A stretch of DNA of 64,000 bases from Blakeslea trispora (lineage: Eukaryota; Mucoromycota; Mucoromycetes; Mucorales; Choanephoraceae): contig JAIWNE010000037.1 in assembly GCA_025331445.1 (NCBI GenBank), positions 62,001 through 126,000 of the forward strand. The letters are read 5' to 3'. Below are positions 35,201 to 46,523 of the stretch, one piece after another (the first letter of the stretch is position 1; every line of letters starts with the position of its first letter). Made by a program: the position numbers and the translations under genes. A model generated the notes under the pieces. It was given only the letters and a program-made list of their open reading frames with translations, was not told where the DNA came from and did no database searches.

Positions 35201-36851
35201 CTTTGTTAATATACTCAATGGCTCGCTCCACTTCTTTCTTTTCAAAATAAACCCAGCCCAATTCAGCAACTGAGGTATGATTGCTAGGATCCAATTCATG
35301 TACACGAACAAAGTGTTGCAATGCCTCATCCAGTCTCTTTTCATGCATCAAAACTAAACCCAGACCTTCTAAAGCACTGGTATGATCTGGGCGATGTTGA
35401 AGGATGGTCTTGTATAAAGCAGAGGCATCCATGTGATATTTTTCATCCAACCATCGATAACAATGAGCCATACAGAGTTCCATAGATATCAATGCACTAA
35501 AAAAACAGTTAACCTAAAAAAATAGAATCGCTTGATCAAGCTTACTTTTGCTTGTCTATGCCTGTGTCCAACTTTATCCTCCGTACTAGATCTCTTCCGC
35601 GTGTAGCGTATTCTAGTCCAGTCTCGTATTCTTTTGATTGATAATAGATCCAGCAGAGACATAGATAGCCAAATATGCTTTGAGGGCATGCCTCCAAACC
35701 TTCACTAAACAAGTCAAAGGCCTGATCTACATCACCTTCTTTGTTTAGCTTGTATCCTCTAGCTAATCTTGAAAGTCCATGTTCGGGGAATCGTGTCATC
35801 AGATCGTTTATAAAATCCCAATCGTACTCTTCAGGGGAACCCGCATCACAGGCTTCAATCAGTACTTCAAGTGGAAGTGGATCGTTTGCACTCATCAACT
35901 CATTTGCCAATGCCACAATCTTCTCATTCATCTAGAGACATGTACTCATAAATCTCTTCTGTAGAATCTTGATTTGTTCTTTACTCACCTCTGATTTCTC
36001 TCTTGTACCCAAAAGTCGCTTTGTGTAGAAATGTAATAGTTTCAACTTCCATTCATATTGCTCTTCTATGTCTTCATCAGGTATCAATGCTAATACATTT
36101 TCGTACATAACATGAAGCTTAGAGGTGCCATAGATATCTGCTTCTACACCAGCCAATATCTGAGCAGGTGTACCGGCATTGACTCTAAACCGTCTAGATG
36201 CTACTTCTTTTTCAATTTGTTGACTTTGCTCCTTTTCCATCTTAGTGATAATACGCTTCCAAATATCCATCTGTGAAGGTAAGTCTGGTTGATCTTTGAT
36301 CAAATCAAAGTGAGGGCTCATTGGCAAGAACTCCTTTAAAGTCTCTAAATACATATCATCATTGCCTTGTTTCTGATAGACTTGTAATAGCTTCTTAAGA
36401 TAATCTGCCAACTTGGCACCATCTTGACTATACATGAATAAGTCGGTCTATCACTGCTTATGCTTATTTGTTTCAATACCTAGCAATCACACGGGGGATC
36501 AATTGGTTGATCGTCTTGGCTAAAGGCTCTAGCTTCTCTCGTTTCTCATAAAAGCTAACAAGACCATGCCAACCGAGCATGTTGTCAGTGTTGATCTCAA
36601 TAGCTCTCTTGTATGCTTCTTCAGCCTCTTCATCGTCCTCAAGGCCAGTATAAGCAACGCCCAAAAACACCCAACTAAACAAGACAACAAGTCAATCTCA
36701 ACAAGCTAATACTTTTGTATATATTTTCTCCTTACGCGTTATAGTTCTCGCCTTCCCAAAGCAAAACACGCTTACAAGCTTTCACTGCTTCATTGAACTC
36801 TTTCTTCCCAATAGCTTCTCGTGCAGCTTTCAAATCTGCTTTCGAGTTCAT
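32278..36851 (-). CDS. SKI3: Superkiller complex TPR subunit Ski3 (TTC37-like)
   Basis: Ten exons on the minus strand (36851-36736, 36674-36480, 36427-35989, 35931-35546, 35496-35123, 35064-34766, 34676-32950, 32882-32755, 32686-32628, 32571-32278) give 1338 residues, near the length of yeast Ski3. The whole protein is tetratricopeptide repeats: units such as WVFLGVAYTGLEDDEEAEEAY, ALEGLGLVLMHEKRLDEALQHF, and GLAESYSRAGRFVAALKAFDRA, with the characteristic WVFLG and YHYLYRLGRIYW spacing of Ski3. Ski3 scaffolds the Ski2-Ski3-Ski8 helicase complex that feeds mRNA into the cytoplasmic exosome for 3'-5' decay and non-stop decay. The last three exons are less certain: I joined exon 8 to 9 through a GTAAAA donor because it alone keeps the frame. 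The C-terminal KYAQRAILMAPWRLSAWKAL block is typical of the family. Confidence 0.93.
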
Positions 36852-38086
36852 TATCAGTTATTGTTACAAAAAAAAAAGAGAGATGCAAAGTCTGTCTTTC
36901 TCTTGTTATTCAAACTCAAGCGATCAGGCAATTATGCTATTCAAGTCAGACAAACTTATTTCAAACAAAATCTGAGCCGTTTGTATGACACTATAGTATA
37001 AATAATGTTCGAAGCCATACACTCTACATGGCCAATTAGTCTAGATTTAACCTGAATGACACAAGTATGCCACTGTCTCCACTGCAATGATAGTATATGC
37101 CCATGGCAACACCTTGATGGCAAAAGCAATCACTAAACCGAATCTGATTCCAACAGTCTTGTGAGTCTTTCTATACATAAACCAATCTTATCAAGATGAA
37201 ATGATTGTCCTATTGCAATAATTTATGCGAATGTTCTCTTTGTTTATGAGCACAGATCACCCGAAGCTTCGAAATACAAGATACTAGCTCATTTATGCTG
37301 TGACATTTTATACCCTTCTTCTTCTTTTTCAAACATGTTGCTGAATAATTTATATGAGATTAAGAAAGAAAAAATGTGCATAGAAAGAATGGCTTCAAGA
37401 GACTAAAAAATACCATTGGGCTTTTCAAATAAAGAAGGTTTCTCTATAGCATCATGGACTGAATATCAACTGGTGCCAAGCGCTTAATGAATTGTACACC
37501 TTTGTATGCTTTTATCTGTTTATATTGAATTGCTTAGTGACATCAGCAAGGATGTTTGAGCAGAGATATTCAGATGGTTCGAGTTCAAGGCAAAAAATTG
37601 ACAAAAATTCAGTTGTTGCAGATCGAAACAGCCCAAAAATTACTTTGTGGTGTATAAAAGAACGAAAGAGAAAATAGTTCCCAACTCAGAACTAGCTTGC
37701 CCGTCTCCATGATAGATATTGCAGTGGGACAATGAAATATGTTCTCGATACATGATTACCAACAACAAACCGTAAGCTCGTTTGTTTATGACATTGCTCG
37801 ATGACAAGAAAAAGAAGTGAAAGAGAAAGTGTTGAAAGCATTTATGCTACCTACTAATTCTAGCCTTTTGTGACGTCGATTGGTCAGTTGTATTACGGAC
37901 GAAAAAGACAGCTTATTTAAACTTCATCTTTCACTCATTGATTCACTCCTCTTCCATCCCTTTGTTTGGCAATCCTCAAAACTCGCAAAGAACAAAAAAA
38001 AAGCGAAAAAAGAGGGAGGGAACCGTTAAACTTGATAGAGCTTTGAAACCCCCATTTGACTATATAGAAAGAGAAGCCTGGCAAAG
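36852..38086. other. Divergent promoter region between SKI3 and AP-1 gamma
   Basis: 1.2 kb separating two genes that point away from each other. No coding sequence recognised. It contains a CRE-like TGACGTC with a neighbouring ATTGG (reverse CCAAT) about 210 bases before the gamma-adaptin start (separate entry). A poly-A stretch lies near 36866-36875 just upstream of SKI3. Confidence 0.6.
37871..37883 (+). promoter_or_regulatory. CRE-like TGACGTC plus reverse CCAAT
   Basis: TGACGTC (37871-37877) is followed immediately by GATTGG, an inverted CCAAT box. These are consensus sites for bZIP (ATF/CREB) factors and for the CCAAT-binding complex in fungi, and they sit about 210 bases upstream of the AP-1 gamma start codon in an otherwise AT-rich spacer. 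The pairing is suggestive, but no expression data are available. Confidence 0.45.
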
Positions 38087-41000
38087 ATGATGAACCAAAT
38101 CAATAAAATCTCGCAAGAAATCCTTGCAAAACTTCCCCTCTTTCGTTTGAAAGGTATTCTTTGCTGTTCATCAACACACCAAAGAAAACAACAGGGCTTA
38201 CTCAAATCTATTGCTCCTTTTTCTTTAAATAGACCTTATTCGTGCTGTAAGAGCATGTAAGACAGCTGCAGAAGAAAGAGCTGTTATTCAAAAAGAAAGT
38301 GCCAATATCCGAACAGCCTTCAAGAACGAGAACCCAGATACGCGCCATACCAATGTAGCTAAGCTATTGTATATTCATATGCTTGGTTATCCTGCTCATT
38401 TCGGTCAAATGGAATGTTTGAAGTTAGTGGCTAGTCCTAAATACGCAGACAAGCGTCTGGGTTATTTGGGCATTATGCTGCTTATTGATGAAAAGACAGA
38501 AGTGCTTACTTTGGTGACAAACAGTTTGAAGAAGTAAACTGAAAACATACTTGGTCAAGAAGAGATCCTCAGCCTAATCTTTCTATTTCTTTCTCTCTCT
38601 CTCTCTATTTTTGTATATAGTGATTTGAACCATAGCAACATGTTTGTAGTTGGTCTGGCTCTTTGTACAATGGGTAACATTTCATCTTCAGAAATGGCCC
38701 GCGATTTGTGTTCTGAAGTCGAAAAGTTGATGGGCAGCTCAAACACATATATCCGAAAGAAGGTAAGAACCTTCTTGATCTTTTTTTTTTTTTGAGGGGA
38801 AGCATGGATATTAAAAACCCCTATGCTAGGCTGCACTTTGTGCCTTGAGAATCATCCTTCGTGTACCTGATTTGGCAGAAAATTTCGTTTCTAAATCTAA
38901 ATCCCTCTTGAACGATCGTAGTCATGGTGTCTTGATTACTGGTATCACACTAGTTACTGAAATGTGCCAGCAAAATTCTGAAAACATCCCCATCTTTAGA
39001 AAGGTAAGTCAGAGGAAAACAAAAGGAATCAAACTGGAGGATCTTTAGACTCATTCCTCATAATAGGCTGTTCCCCTTTTGGTCAGACATTTAAAGAATC
39101 TTGCTAGTGCCGGATTTTCCCCCGAGCACGATGTCACAGGCGTAACAGATCCTTTCCTTCAAGTCAAGATCCTTCGTCTTTTGCGTATACTCGCAAAGGA
39201 TGATCGGGAAGCTTCTGAAGCAATGAATGACATCCTTGCTCAAGTGGCTACCAATACTGAAAGCAACAAAAGCGTGGGCAACTCTATTTTATACGAAACT
39301 GTCTTGACCATCATGAATATTCAAAGCGAAGCTGGTTTACGAGTATTAGCTGTCAATATTCTCGGTAAATTCTTGAGTAACCGAGATAACAACATCAGGC
39401 AAGTTCATTACTTTTGCTTTGCTAGAAGATTTCTGAATATACTTACTCTTTTTTTTTCTTAGATATGTTGCTCTAGAAACTTTGAACAAGACAGTAGGTA
39501 TTGAGACTCAAGCTGTTCAAAGACACCGCAACATTATTCTTGATTGTCTTCGCGATGGCGATATTTCTATTCGACGACGTGCTCTTGAACTCAGTTTTGC
39601 TCTCATCAATGAAGGCAATGTACGCGTCTTGACTCGCGAGTTGCTTGCTTTCCTCGAGGTAGCTGATACTGAATTCAAACAAGGCATGACCACCAAAATT
39701 TCACTTGCAGCTGAACGATTCGCGCCTAACCGACGCTGGCACATTGATACCATGTTACGTATGCTTAAATTAGCAGGTGGATATGTACGCGAAGAAGTTT
39801 TGGCTGGATTTATTCGACTGGTAGCACAGACATCTGAATTGCATCAATATACCGTACAAAAGTTATACGCCGCACTCAAACAAGACATCTCCCAAGAGGG
39901 CCTTGTACTTGCTAGTGTATGGGTCATTGGTGAGTATGGTGATGTCCTAGTCAACAGTGGCAATTTCGAAGAAGAAGAGGGTGTTGTGATCGAAGTATCA
40001 GACATGCATGTCATTCGTCTTTTGGAGAGCATCTTGTTGGGTCCTTACGCCAATCAAGTGACACGCGAATATGTGATGACAGCTTTGATGAAATTATCGT
40101 CTCGTCTCTCCGATAGTTCCGCGCAATTGAAGATTAAGGAGTTGTTGCATAACCACACTGTGAGTATGGAAGTAGAGATTCAACAGCGTGCAGTGGAATA
40201 TACCAATCTGTTTTCATATGATGCCATTCGTCCTGCTGTTTTGGAACCCATGCCAGTACCTGAAGCACGTACCATCATTCAGGCAACAACAAAGTCTGAA
40301 TCAGCTCGCCAGAATAGCACCAGTGTTGCAGGTCCTAGTGATCAAGACTTACTTTTGGATTTAATGGGCGTTGGTACCAGTGGTGGATCAGGTTTAGAAC
40401 AAGAACTGGTCTCAAGCCCTGTTGCTAGCACAGCTACTGTGGCTACTGCTCCTGCTCCTGCATCTACTTCTTCAGGATCTAATGCAGATCTTTTAGCAGA
40501 TTTGTTTGGTGGCTCTAGCCAACCTTCTGTTCCTAGTACTGCTCCCGCACCTGCCCCTGCTGCCCCTGCAACAATGAGTCATGATTTAATGGATCTGTTG
40601 GGTGGAGGAGGAAACACCATGAGTTCTCCCTCTCCACAATACACTGCACCTAATAATAATAACAATACAACTACTTCTACTACTGGTTTAGATTCTTTTG
40701 CAAGCCCCACTCAAGCTCCTGGCTACGAGGCGTTCGCTAAGCATGGTCTCAATATTCGACTTGTACCCTCTCGAGACCGCAACAACCCAAATATTATTAA
40801 TATTCAAATTCTGTTTATGAACGATGGTTCTCAGGGTGTCATTAGCAATTTACAATTCCAAGCTGCTGTCCCCAAGAGTCAACGATTACAACTAAATACT
40901 GCCTCTAGTTCAACAGTGGCACCCAACACGACTGAAAAGCAATTGATGAGAATCAACAACCCACAACAGGTAAAAAAAAAAATGAAGAAGAGGGGACAAT

Positions 41001-41134
41001 CTATTGATACCAGTTTTTTTTTAAAACAAAATTAGACAACTGTCAAACTTCGTTTACGTATATCATACGATGTTGGAGGCGAAAAGATGGATGAAATTGC
41101 ACAATATGGTCCTTTCCCTGAAGGTGCATTTTAA
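38087..41134 (+). CDS. APL4: AP-1 clathrin adaptor gamma subunit (gamma-adaptin)
   Basis: Seven exons (38087-38153, 38233-38533, 38621-38762, 38830-39003, 39067-39398, 39463-40969, 41036-41134) give 873 residues. The N-terminal trunk of helical repeats begins with [20 protein letters not shown] and IRTAFK, diagnostic of large adaptins, and continues through [20 protein letters not shown]. The hinge is Ser/Thr/Pro/Ala-rich with [15 protein letters not shown] and LMDLLGGGG boxes that resemble clathrin-binding sequences. The last 110 residues form the gamma ear ([27 protein letters not shown]). The AP-1 complex sorts cargo between the trans-Golgi network and endosomes. Intron 5 begins with GC (GCAAGT at 39399), kept because the junction gives the conserved [11 protein letters not shown]. 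An AATAAA lies at 41163-41168. Confidence 0.95.
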
Positions 41135-41162
41135 GTGATGTATTTAATTTCTTTTTTTTTGG

Positions 41163-41168
41163 CAATAA
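41163..41168 (+). terminator. Polyadenylation signal of the gamma-adaptin gene
   Basis: AATAAA 29 bases after the stop codon, in a T-rich stretch before the convergent gene at 41342. The two genes end about 200 bases apart, so their 3' untranslated regions may overlap. Confidence 0.55.
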
Positions 41169-41341
41169 ACAAAACCAAAGAAACACATTGTTTTTTTAAT
41201 ATAGATATCAAGAATGATAGAAAGAAAGAGAAAAGAAAAAGACTGAAGCTATATATATTTGACATAGAAAAGAGGGGACATATACATTTACATTTGATTG
41301 CGACAAGATGAGAGATGGTTGAGGGAGGATGGGGGAATACT

Positions 41342-42262
41342 TTAGTGCTCTGTGTGGCTATTAGATGGTGGTGGTTGATTATTATTTACAAACATCATGA
41401 TAGCTTTAGCAGCTGAAGTAACAGGCGACGAAGGTGGACTGATTTCAGTTTCCTGTTCCAGTATGGTATAGTCTTCATCTTCTTCTGTCAAATGAGGCTC
41501 AACTTCACTGACATCAGGTAATGGTTGCGAAGAGGGTTGTTGTTGCTCAGTCATGGCAATTGCATAAGACAGATAGTCCAGTGAGTTTCTAAGTCGTATA
41601 GGTGGAGATGGACATCGAAAATGATCTTCTTCCATAGTTGAAGATAGAGAAGATGATGTATCAGGTGAAACAGGCGGTACTGTTGCAGGAGGTAATGTGC
41701 TAGAGAGTGTTGGAGGTGCAGGTGCATGAGGCATAGGTAGAGGATGAATAGGCTGTGAATGAGATAATGGGTAATGGTGTCGCATGATCTTTCTCTTTTC
41801 GGCAGGAAAAGAATAGGTTCTCATCAATTTCGCTTTTTTTGTTTGATGCTTCGTCCCAGAAGAGGGCACAACAACTTTTTTGTCGATGATGTCCTGTTGC
41901 GTGAACCTTGGTTTTGGTAAGTCGCTGATAAATTTTTGTTGCTTTTGTCTCCATAACTGTTCTACATCTAACAAAGTAGATGATTCCCAGCCTTGATTCA
42001 TTTTGAATTGAGCGAATCCTAATCTGGCTCGAAGTGATGTCAATAGCTATTCGAGAAAAAAAAAAGAAGTTAGTATTGTTTCATTTCTTTGAGGTACACA
42101 TGAGAATATATATATGTAAAAAAGGGGGGATAAAAAGGTACGCGCTTTGAAAATGAACTGCTTTACCTGATTGACATCATCTCTTTGTTGATGAATCTTG
42201 GATGAAGGCATGATACCTTCTCGGCTTGGGCTGGCAGGTAAAATATGGTATGGCATATCCAT
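41342..42262 (-). CDS. Whi5/Nrm1-type transcription repressor candidate
   Basis: Two exons (42262-42167 and 42046-41342) give 266 residues. At residues 33-64, directly across the splice junction, lies a segment with the look of the Whi5 (GTB) motif: SLRARLGFAQFKMNQGW followed by LDVEQLW. In Whi5 and Nrm1 this short helix binds SBF/MBF (Swi6-containing) G1/S transcription factors. The rest is disordered and Pro/Ser-rich, with several SP or TP sites (for example PVSPDTSS, CPSPPIRL, ISPPSSP) of the kind phosphorylated by cyclin-dependent kinases. The ATG chosen is the first in frame after an AG at 42279; an upstream exon is possible. Identification rests on one short motif, so it is likely but not certain. 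Confidence 0.65.
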
Positions 42263-43500
42263 ATAGGAAAGCAAATGTTTGTCTATACAAATAATAGGTA
42301 AAAAAAGGGAAAAAAAGGGAAAAGGTACAAAATCAGCAATGATGCGCGTCTTTTTATCGCGCCTTTTTTCCCCTCCTTTTTTTTTTTGTTTAATTTTTTA
42401 AGTTGCAATTAAAAAAAAAAAAAGAAAAAAAAATTCAGACGCGTTTCTCGAGCCAGGAAAAACGCGTTAATCCCGTTATTTTTTTTTTTTTTTGGGTCTT
42501 TCTTTTTTTTTTTCTTTTTTTTAAATTGCAGCCTAAAAAAACATACAGAAATGTGCAACACAGACTATTTTTTTTTTTTTTATTTCTTACAAGAAATATA
42601 AATGGCTTCAATGCTAAAGGACATTTTTTTTTCGGGTTGGTTGTTTGTAATCCATTCCAGTTTCCTTTTTTGGTAATTGAAGTCCACTTTTTCTCAGGCG
42701 CGCCCTTCTTTTTTTTTTTTTTTCTAATTGTTACTTTTTTTTTTGCTCACGGCTATTCACTTTCAATTTGCTCCTATTTTTTTTACACTTTTTTGTTTTT
42801 TGGTAATTGCAGCTTACTTTTATGCGCATAAATACATTTACCTTTACCTTTACCTTTTTTCATTTTATCAAAAACAATCCCCTTTCCAATTTCCTTTTTG
42901 TATAATTCAATGAGAAGCAGACTATTTTCATAGGCTTACAAGTATGTAAAAATAGGTCTAGATATAGTAAGCCTTTATATGACTCATGTCCTTTGGGAGG
43001 TTGTTATTAGCACGACAAGAAGCCTATCTAAAATAATTTGGAGAATAGACAGAGAGAGAGGGAAAAAGGAGTAAGGATAGATTTTACCTTTTTTGATGCC
43101 ATACCAAAGATAACCTCTTTAATAGTAAAAGCATTATCGATGATATCTTCATCATCTATAGATATATTCACGACAGCTTGATATGAGCTTCTGTTACTGT
43201 TGCTATTGCTACTGCTTGACAGCACCATTTTTCTTTTTACATTTTTTGATGACCAAATTAGTCACGGTAGTACTGTATGGATTTAGCACATCAAAACCAC
43301 TGTCAATATAATTGGATTCAGTTTCTTTCTATAAAGAAATAAGTATTGTAACAAAGAAAAAAAAAAGGCTATCCAAAAAGGCCCTTATACTAACCATTTT
43401 TTATTTCAATGTTGCAATAAATTCCAGATTTTTGACATAGTCTGCTTTCTAACAATAAAAAATACTTTTTAGTCAAAGAAGCGAGAGTAAAATGTGGAGA
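42263..43500. other. T-rich low-complexity region
   Basis: From about 42360 to 42900 the plus strand is dominated by T runs of 8-15 bases separated by short unique words, which opens long artificial Phe-rich frames. A minus-strand frame at 43228 (MVLSSSSNSNSNRSSY, then ISIDDEDIIDNAFTIKEVIFGMASKK before a GTAAAA donor) reads as a possible first exon, but I could not join it in phase to the Whi5-type gene. The region may be a promoter or a recombination-prone low-complexity tract. Confidence 0.5.
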
Positions 43501-43784
43501 TTTACTTGGTCTGTATTTCTGGCTGGAAGATAGCAAAGCAATTTGTTCTACTCTGTTCGAAGCAAAAGCCTGCAAAGTAGGTGAATTGGCTTCTGCAGCG
43601 AAATTATTCAAATCTGAAACAATAAAAAATAAGTTGACGCCAGTATTTTTTATGTCTCTTCCTTTGAGAGCTATACTTTTACCTTCGCTGCCGGGAAACA
43701 TGTACAAGGAATGGATAAAAAATATACATAAAAACCTGATGTCGCGTCTACACTTGATACTCTGACAATCCCTACTCTCTGTAA

Positions 43785-44078
43785 ATGGCTTGCTGGAGTT
43801 TGAGAATACTTTGCGGCTTCTCTTTGCTTTTAAGGCATTCTCTCCCCCCTTACCTCCAAAAAAAAAGAAACCGTTGGCTGACTGAAATTTCAAAGGATTT
43901 TGCGTTGCGAATAGGTAAGATTGCCGAGCATTCTTTGGAGGAAAGAAGAAAAGTAGATCGTTTTCGGGAAGTCATTGATGTCGCTGTTGCAGCCCCTTCA
44001 TCCATCCTTCATCATGAATTTTTCTTTGCACCAACAACACACCGTGTCAAGAGAACGAAAATAGAAGACAGTTTATGA
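43785..44078 (+). CDS. Possible C-terminal exon of a small protein
   Basis: An open frame whose second half (about 43890-44078) reads as natural protein: EISKDFALRIGKIAEHSLEE, RRKVDRFREVIDVAVAAPSS, ILHHEFFFAP, ending KIEDSL. The first half is weaker and may be intronic. Upstream, 43507-43617 is open and plausible on both strands with splice-like signals, so the strand and exon chain of this locus are unresolved. No family is recognised. It sits about 460 bases beyond the thioesterase stop. Confidence 0.35.
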   Translation: MACWSLRILCGFSLLLRHSLPPYLQKKRNRWLTEISKDFALRIGKIAEHSLEERRKVDRFREVIDVAVAAPSSILHHEFFFAPTTHRVKRTKIEDSL

Positions 44079-44542
44079 GTATACCTTTGTCCAATTTTCT
44101 TTTTCTTTTTCGTCTCCTACTGTCTTTTTGCATTGTCTTCATATATACTTCACATTTGAAAAAGCGACAGGTTGGAAACTCTTGACTTGAAACAAGCTTG
44201 TTTATAAATGAAAATTCTTAATCGTACAGAGGTTTGACTGAAGAAAAAAAAACTACGTTAACAATGATAGACGTGTATATATTCAGCAGAATATTAACAA
44301 GATCAGGCCTGGGGAAAAACTTATAAAGAGATTAAAGCTTAAATAAGCTTTCTACTAATTGACCCCATTTGTTTCACTCTCAGTTTTCTTTGAGTTTTCC
44401 TCTTGTCTATTGATCAGTTTTCTCTTTATTGATCAAAGGTTTTCTGAACCCCCCGCCCTTGAATTAAAAAGAGCCGCCTTTTGGCGTTAGAACGACTGTA
44501 GAAAAAAAACCCGCTCTCAAAGTTGGAATATTTTCAATTCTA
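44079..44542. other. Intergenic spacer
   Basis: 464 bases between the small plus-strand frame and the 3' end of the thioesterase gene. It has CT-rich and A-run sequence and contains no recognisable gene. Confidence 0.55.
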
Positions 44543-45321
44543 TCATTTCTTCAAGATATTCTCAGGATGAGCATAAGCTTGAGCAACAAACTTGTTATGT
44601 CTACCTAAAGCAACTGCATAGATGTAAAAATTTTTTTTGAGTAAGCAAACCATCACGAACATGACAAATAGACGTGTTTTTTTTGGTTTTGTTTATTACC
44701 TAGGCAGCCCTTGTTACTAAGCTCAACAGATGTAAATGCTAATGTTTTTCCCAACTTATCCACGCGTGCGTCTATGTTGATTTTTTCGCCTTGCTTGACA
44801 CCTGAGATATAACTAATGTTGATATCTGTACTAACACCTGTGGCATATAATCCTTTTGAAGCAATAGCCAAGGATCCTGCAACATCAATCACGGTAGCTA
44901 ATAGACCACCATGAACTGAGCCTAGTCTATTCTATTACATCATGAGTTCAGCTGCTTTTTGAGGGGAGAGAAAATCTATTTTTATCAATAGATTGTGCAT
45001 GTGTGCAACAATTCTTTGGCAAAAAAAAAAAGAGAATTACCAAATGCTTTTTTTCTACTTCGAGTTCGGCTCGAACACGACCTTCTTCTGTATGGAGTAT
45101 CTTGAGCTGTAAAGAAAAGCAATTAACCCAATCTATAAACTTAATCTCTCTCTCTATTTGTTTCATTATTACCCCGGGAAGAACAACTGAGTCATAGCCA
45201 CCTGCTGTCATAAAGCTCTAATATAATTTGTATAAATTGCCTGTTTCTCTCTATAGTAACGGTTTACCTTGAAGACTTTTTGAACAAGTTCAGGTGATCT
45301 CAAGACAGTTGAAGGAAGCAT
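44543..45321 (-). CDS. Hotdog-fold acyl-CoA thioesterase (ACOT13/THEM2-like)
   Basis: Five exons (45321-45268, 45217-45173, 45106-45041, 44931-44700, 44613-44543) give 155 residues, close to human ACOT13 (140). The signature of the PaaI-like hotdog family is intact: Asn56, VHGGLLATVIDVAG with His62-Gly63-Gly64 and Asp71, then TGVSTDINISYISG. The last exon ends ALGRHNKFVAQAYAHPENILKK. These tetrameric enzymes hydrolyse medium- to long-chain acyl-CoA, in mitochondria or cytosol. No clear targeting signal is seen. It lies in tandem behind EAF6, its start 89 bases after the EAF6 stop, so its promoter must be short or lie within EAF6. Confidence 0.92.
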
Positions 45322-45410
45322 GATATAAATTAAGTGTAAAAAAAAAAGAGAGAAAAAAGGACAATTTTTTTTTTTAAAAAAAAAGGGGGATTTTTAATAA
45401 TTTATGATGA

Positions 45411-46237
45411 TTATACATCCAATTCATCTTCTGTATCTCTGCCTGCAGAGGTCCTTTTTCTCTTCATGCCATTGCTGTCATGCTTTATTTTCCGCTTTTT
45501 GTCTCTTCTGGCGCTTATTGAACCACCCACAGATCGATCATCTTGACTAGAGTCTTGATCTTTTTCTTCTTTTTGAGCCAATGCCTAATTAAATTTCATG
45601 AGAACACTAAAATCAATGACAAGCTAAAGCCAGTGATTCTTTTCTAACCTTTTGATATGTAGATGATGATAAGGAAAACAATCTATCCAATTCTGTAAAT
45701 TTAGGTCTTCTTCTGTCCGGTCTATTGGTTAGATAACCATCAAAACCGCGAATAATGTTTCCATTTTGTTGTGTGTCTTCCAAATAAGATCCTTCAAAGA
45801 GGTAGATGGAGTGTTCAAGGTTGATCTTTAAAGAGGAGGCTGTTGTTAGAGAGAGAAAAAGAAGAAAAGGCAGAAACTTGAACTTACCAAGTTTGTGTCG
45901 ACTTGCTTCTTTCTTGCCAATAAGGCTTGTAATTCGTGTTTTGCTTCTTCGTATTTTTGACGGGTAACTTGAGGTGGCTCAGCTAGCGTCTCTTTGGCTG
46001 GATTGGTCTGTGTTGTAGTTACAGGTGTACTTGTTTGCGTTTTGTTGGCTGTAGGAGAAGAGCTCGTATTGGCCTATAGGAACGGTAAAAGTTATTATTT
46101 ATCTATCTTATCAACTAGCTCTCTTTTGTTTCTTATTTGTCTCTCTCTCTCTCTCTTTCTTTGTTTCTTTCAGAGAGCTTGAATTATTTGAGCACATATT
46201 ATATACTTGCCGTAGTCTCTTTTGTTGTATCAGGCAT
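45411..46237 (-). CDS. EAF6: NuA4 histone acetyltransferase subunit Eaf6
   Basis: Four exons (46237-46211, 46073-45888, 45825-45649, 45584-45411) give 187 residues. After a Thr/Pro-rich N-terminus, the Eaf6 domain runs from about residue 50 to 125: [17 protein letters not shown] (coiled coil), then [27 protein letters not shown] and the Pro-Lys-Phe motif of [14 protein letters not shown]. The tail is lysine/arginine-rich and probably disordered, suited to nuclear import. Eaf6 bridges the catalytic and reader modules of the NuA4 and NuA3/MOZ-type acetyltransferases. Intron 1 uses a GC donor (GCAAGT). The gene is divergent from the large fusion gene at 46524, with 286 bases between start codons, so the two probably share a promoter. 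Confidence 0.93.
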
Positions 46238-46523
46238 AGGGTTTTTTTTTAAAGCAAACAAAAGATTGTAATATACCTTCTTTTGTAATATAAAAAAAAA
46301 AGAGGATTTTCCACTGCCAAACTTATGTTCAAAGCCCGACAAAGATGACTTTTTCTAAAAAAAAAAAGTTGGGCTGAGGTAGACTTAATTATGAAAGTCT
46401 AAAATCTAGACATATTGGCTTCTTTCTCTCTCTCTCTCACTTTTTCTTTCTTTCTTTTTGTTTCTTGTCACTAGTGATAGTTCAACACACTTTGGCCGAG
46501 ATCAGCAACTGGCTTATTAAACT
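46238..46523. promoter_or_regulatory. Bidirectional promoter, EAF6 / FARAT-like
   Basis: 286 bases between the start codons of two divergent genes. It is rich in T and CT runs (TCTCTCTCTC near 46425-46438), typical of fungal promoters lacking a strong TATA box. No specific operator was recognised. Confidence 0.5.

Noticed and set aside
42403..42831. 142-codon Phe/Leu-rich frame
   Set aside because: It is a translation of T runs in low-complexity DNA, with no domain and no splice context.
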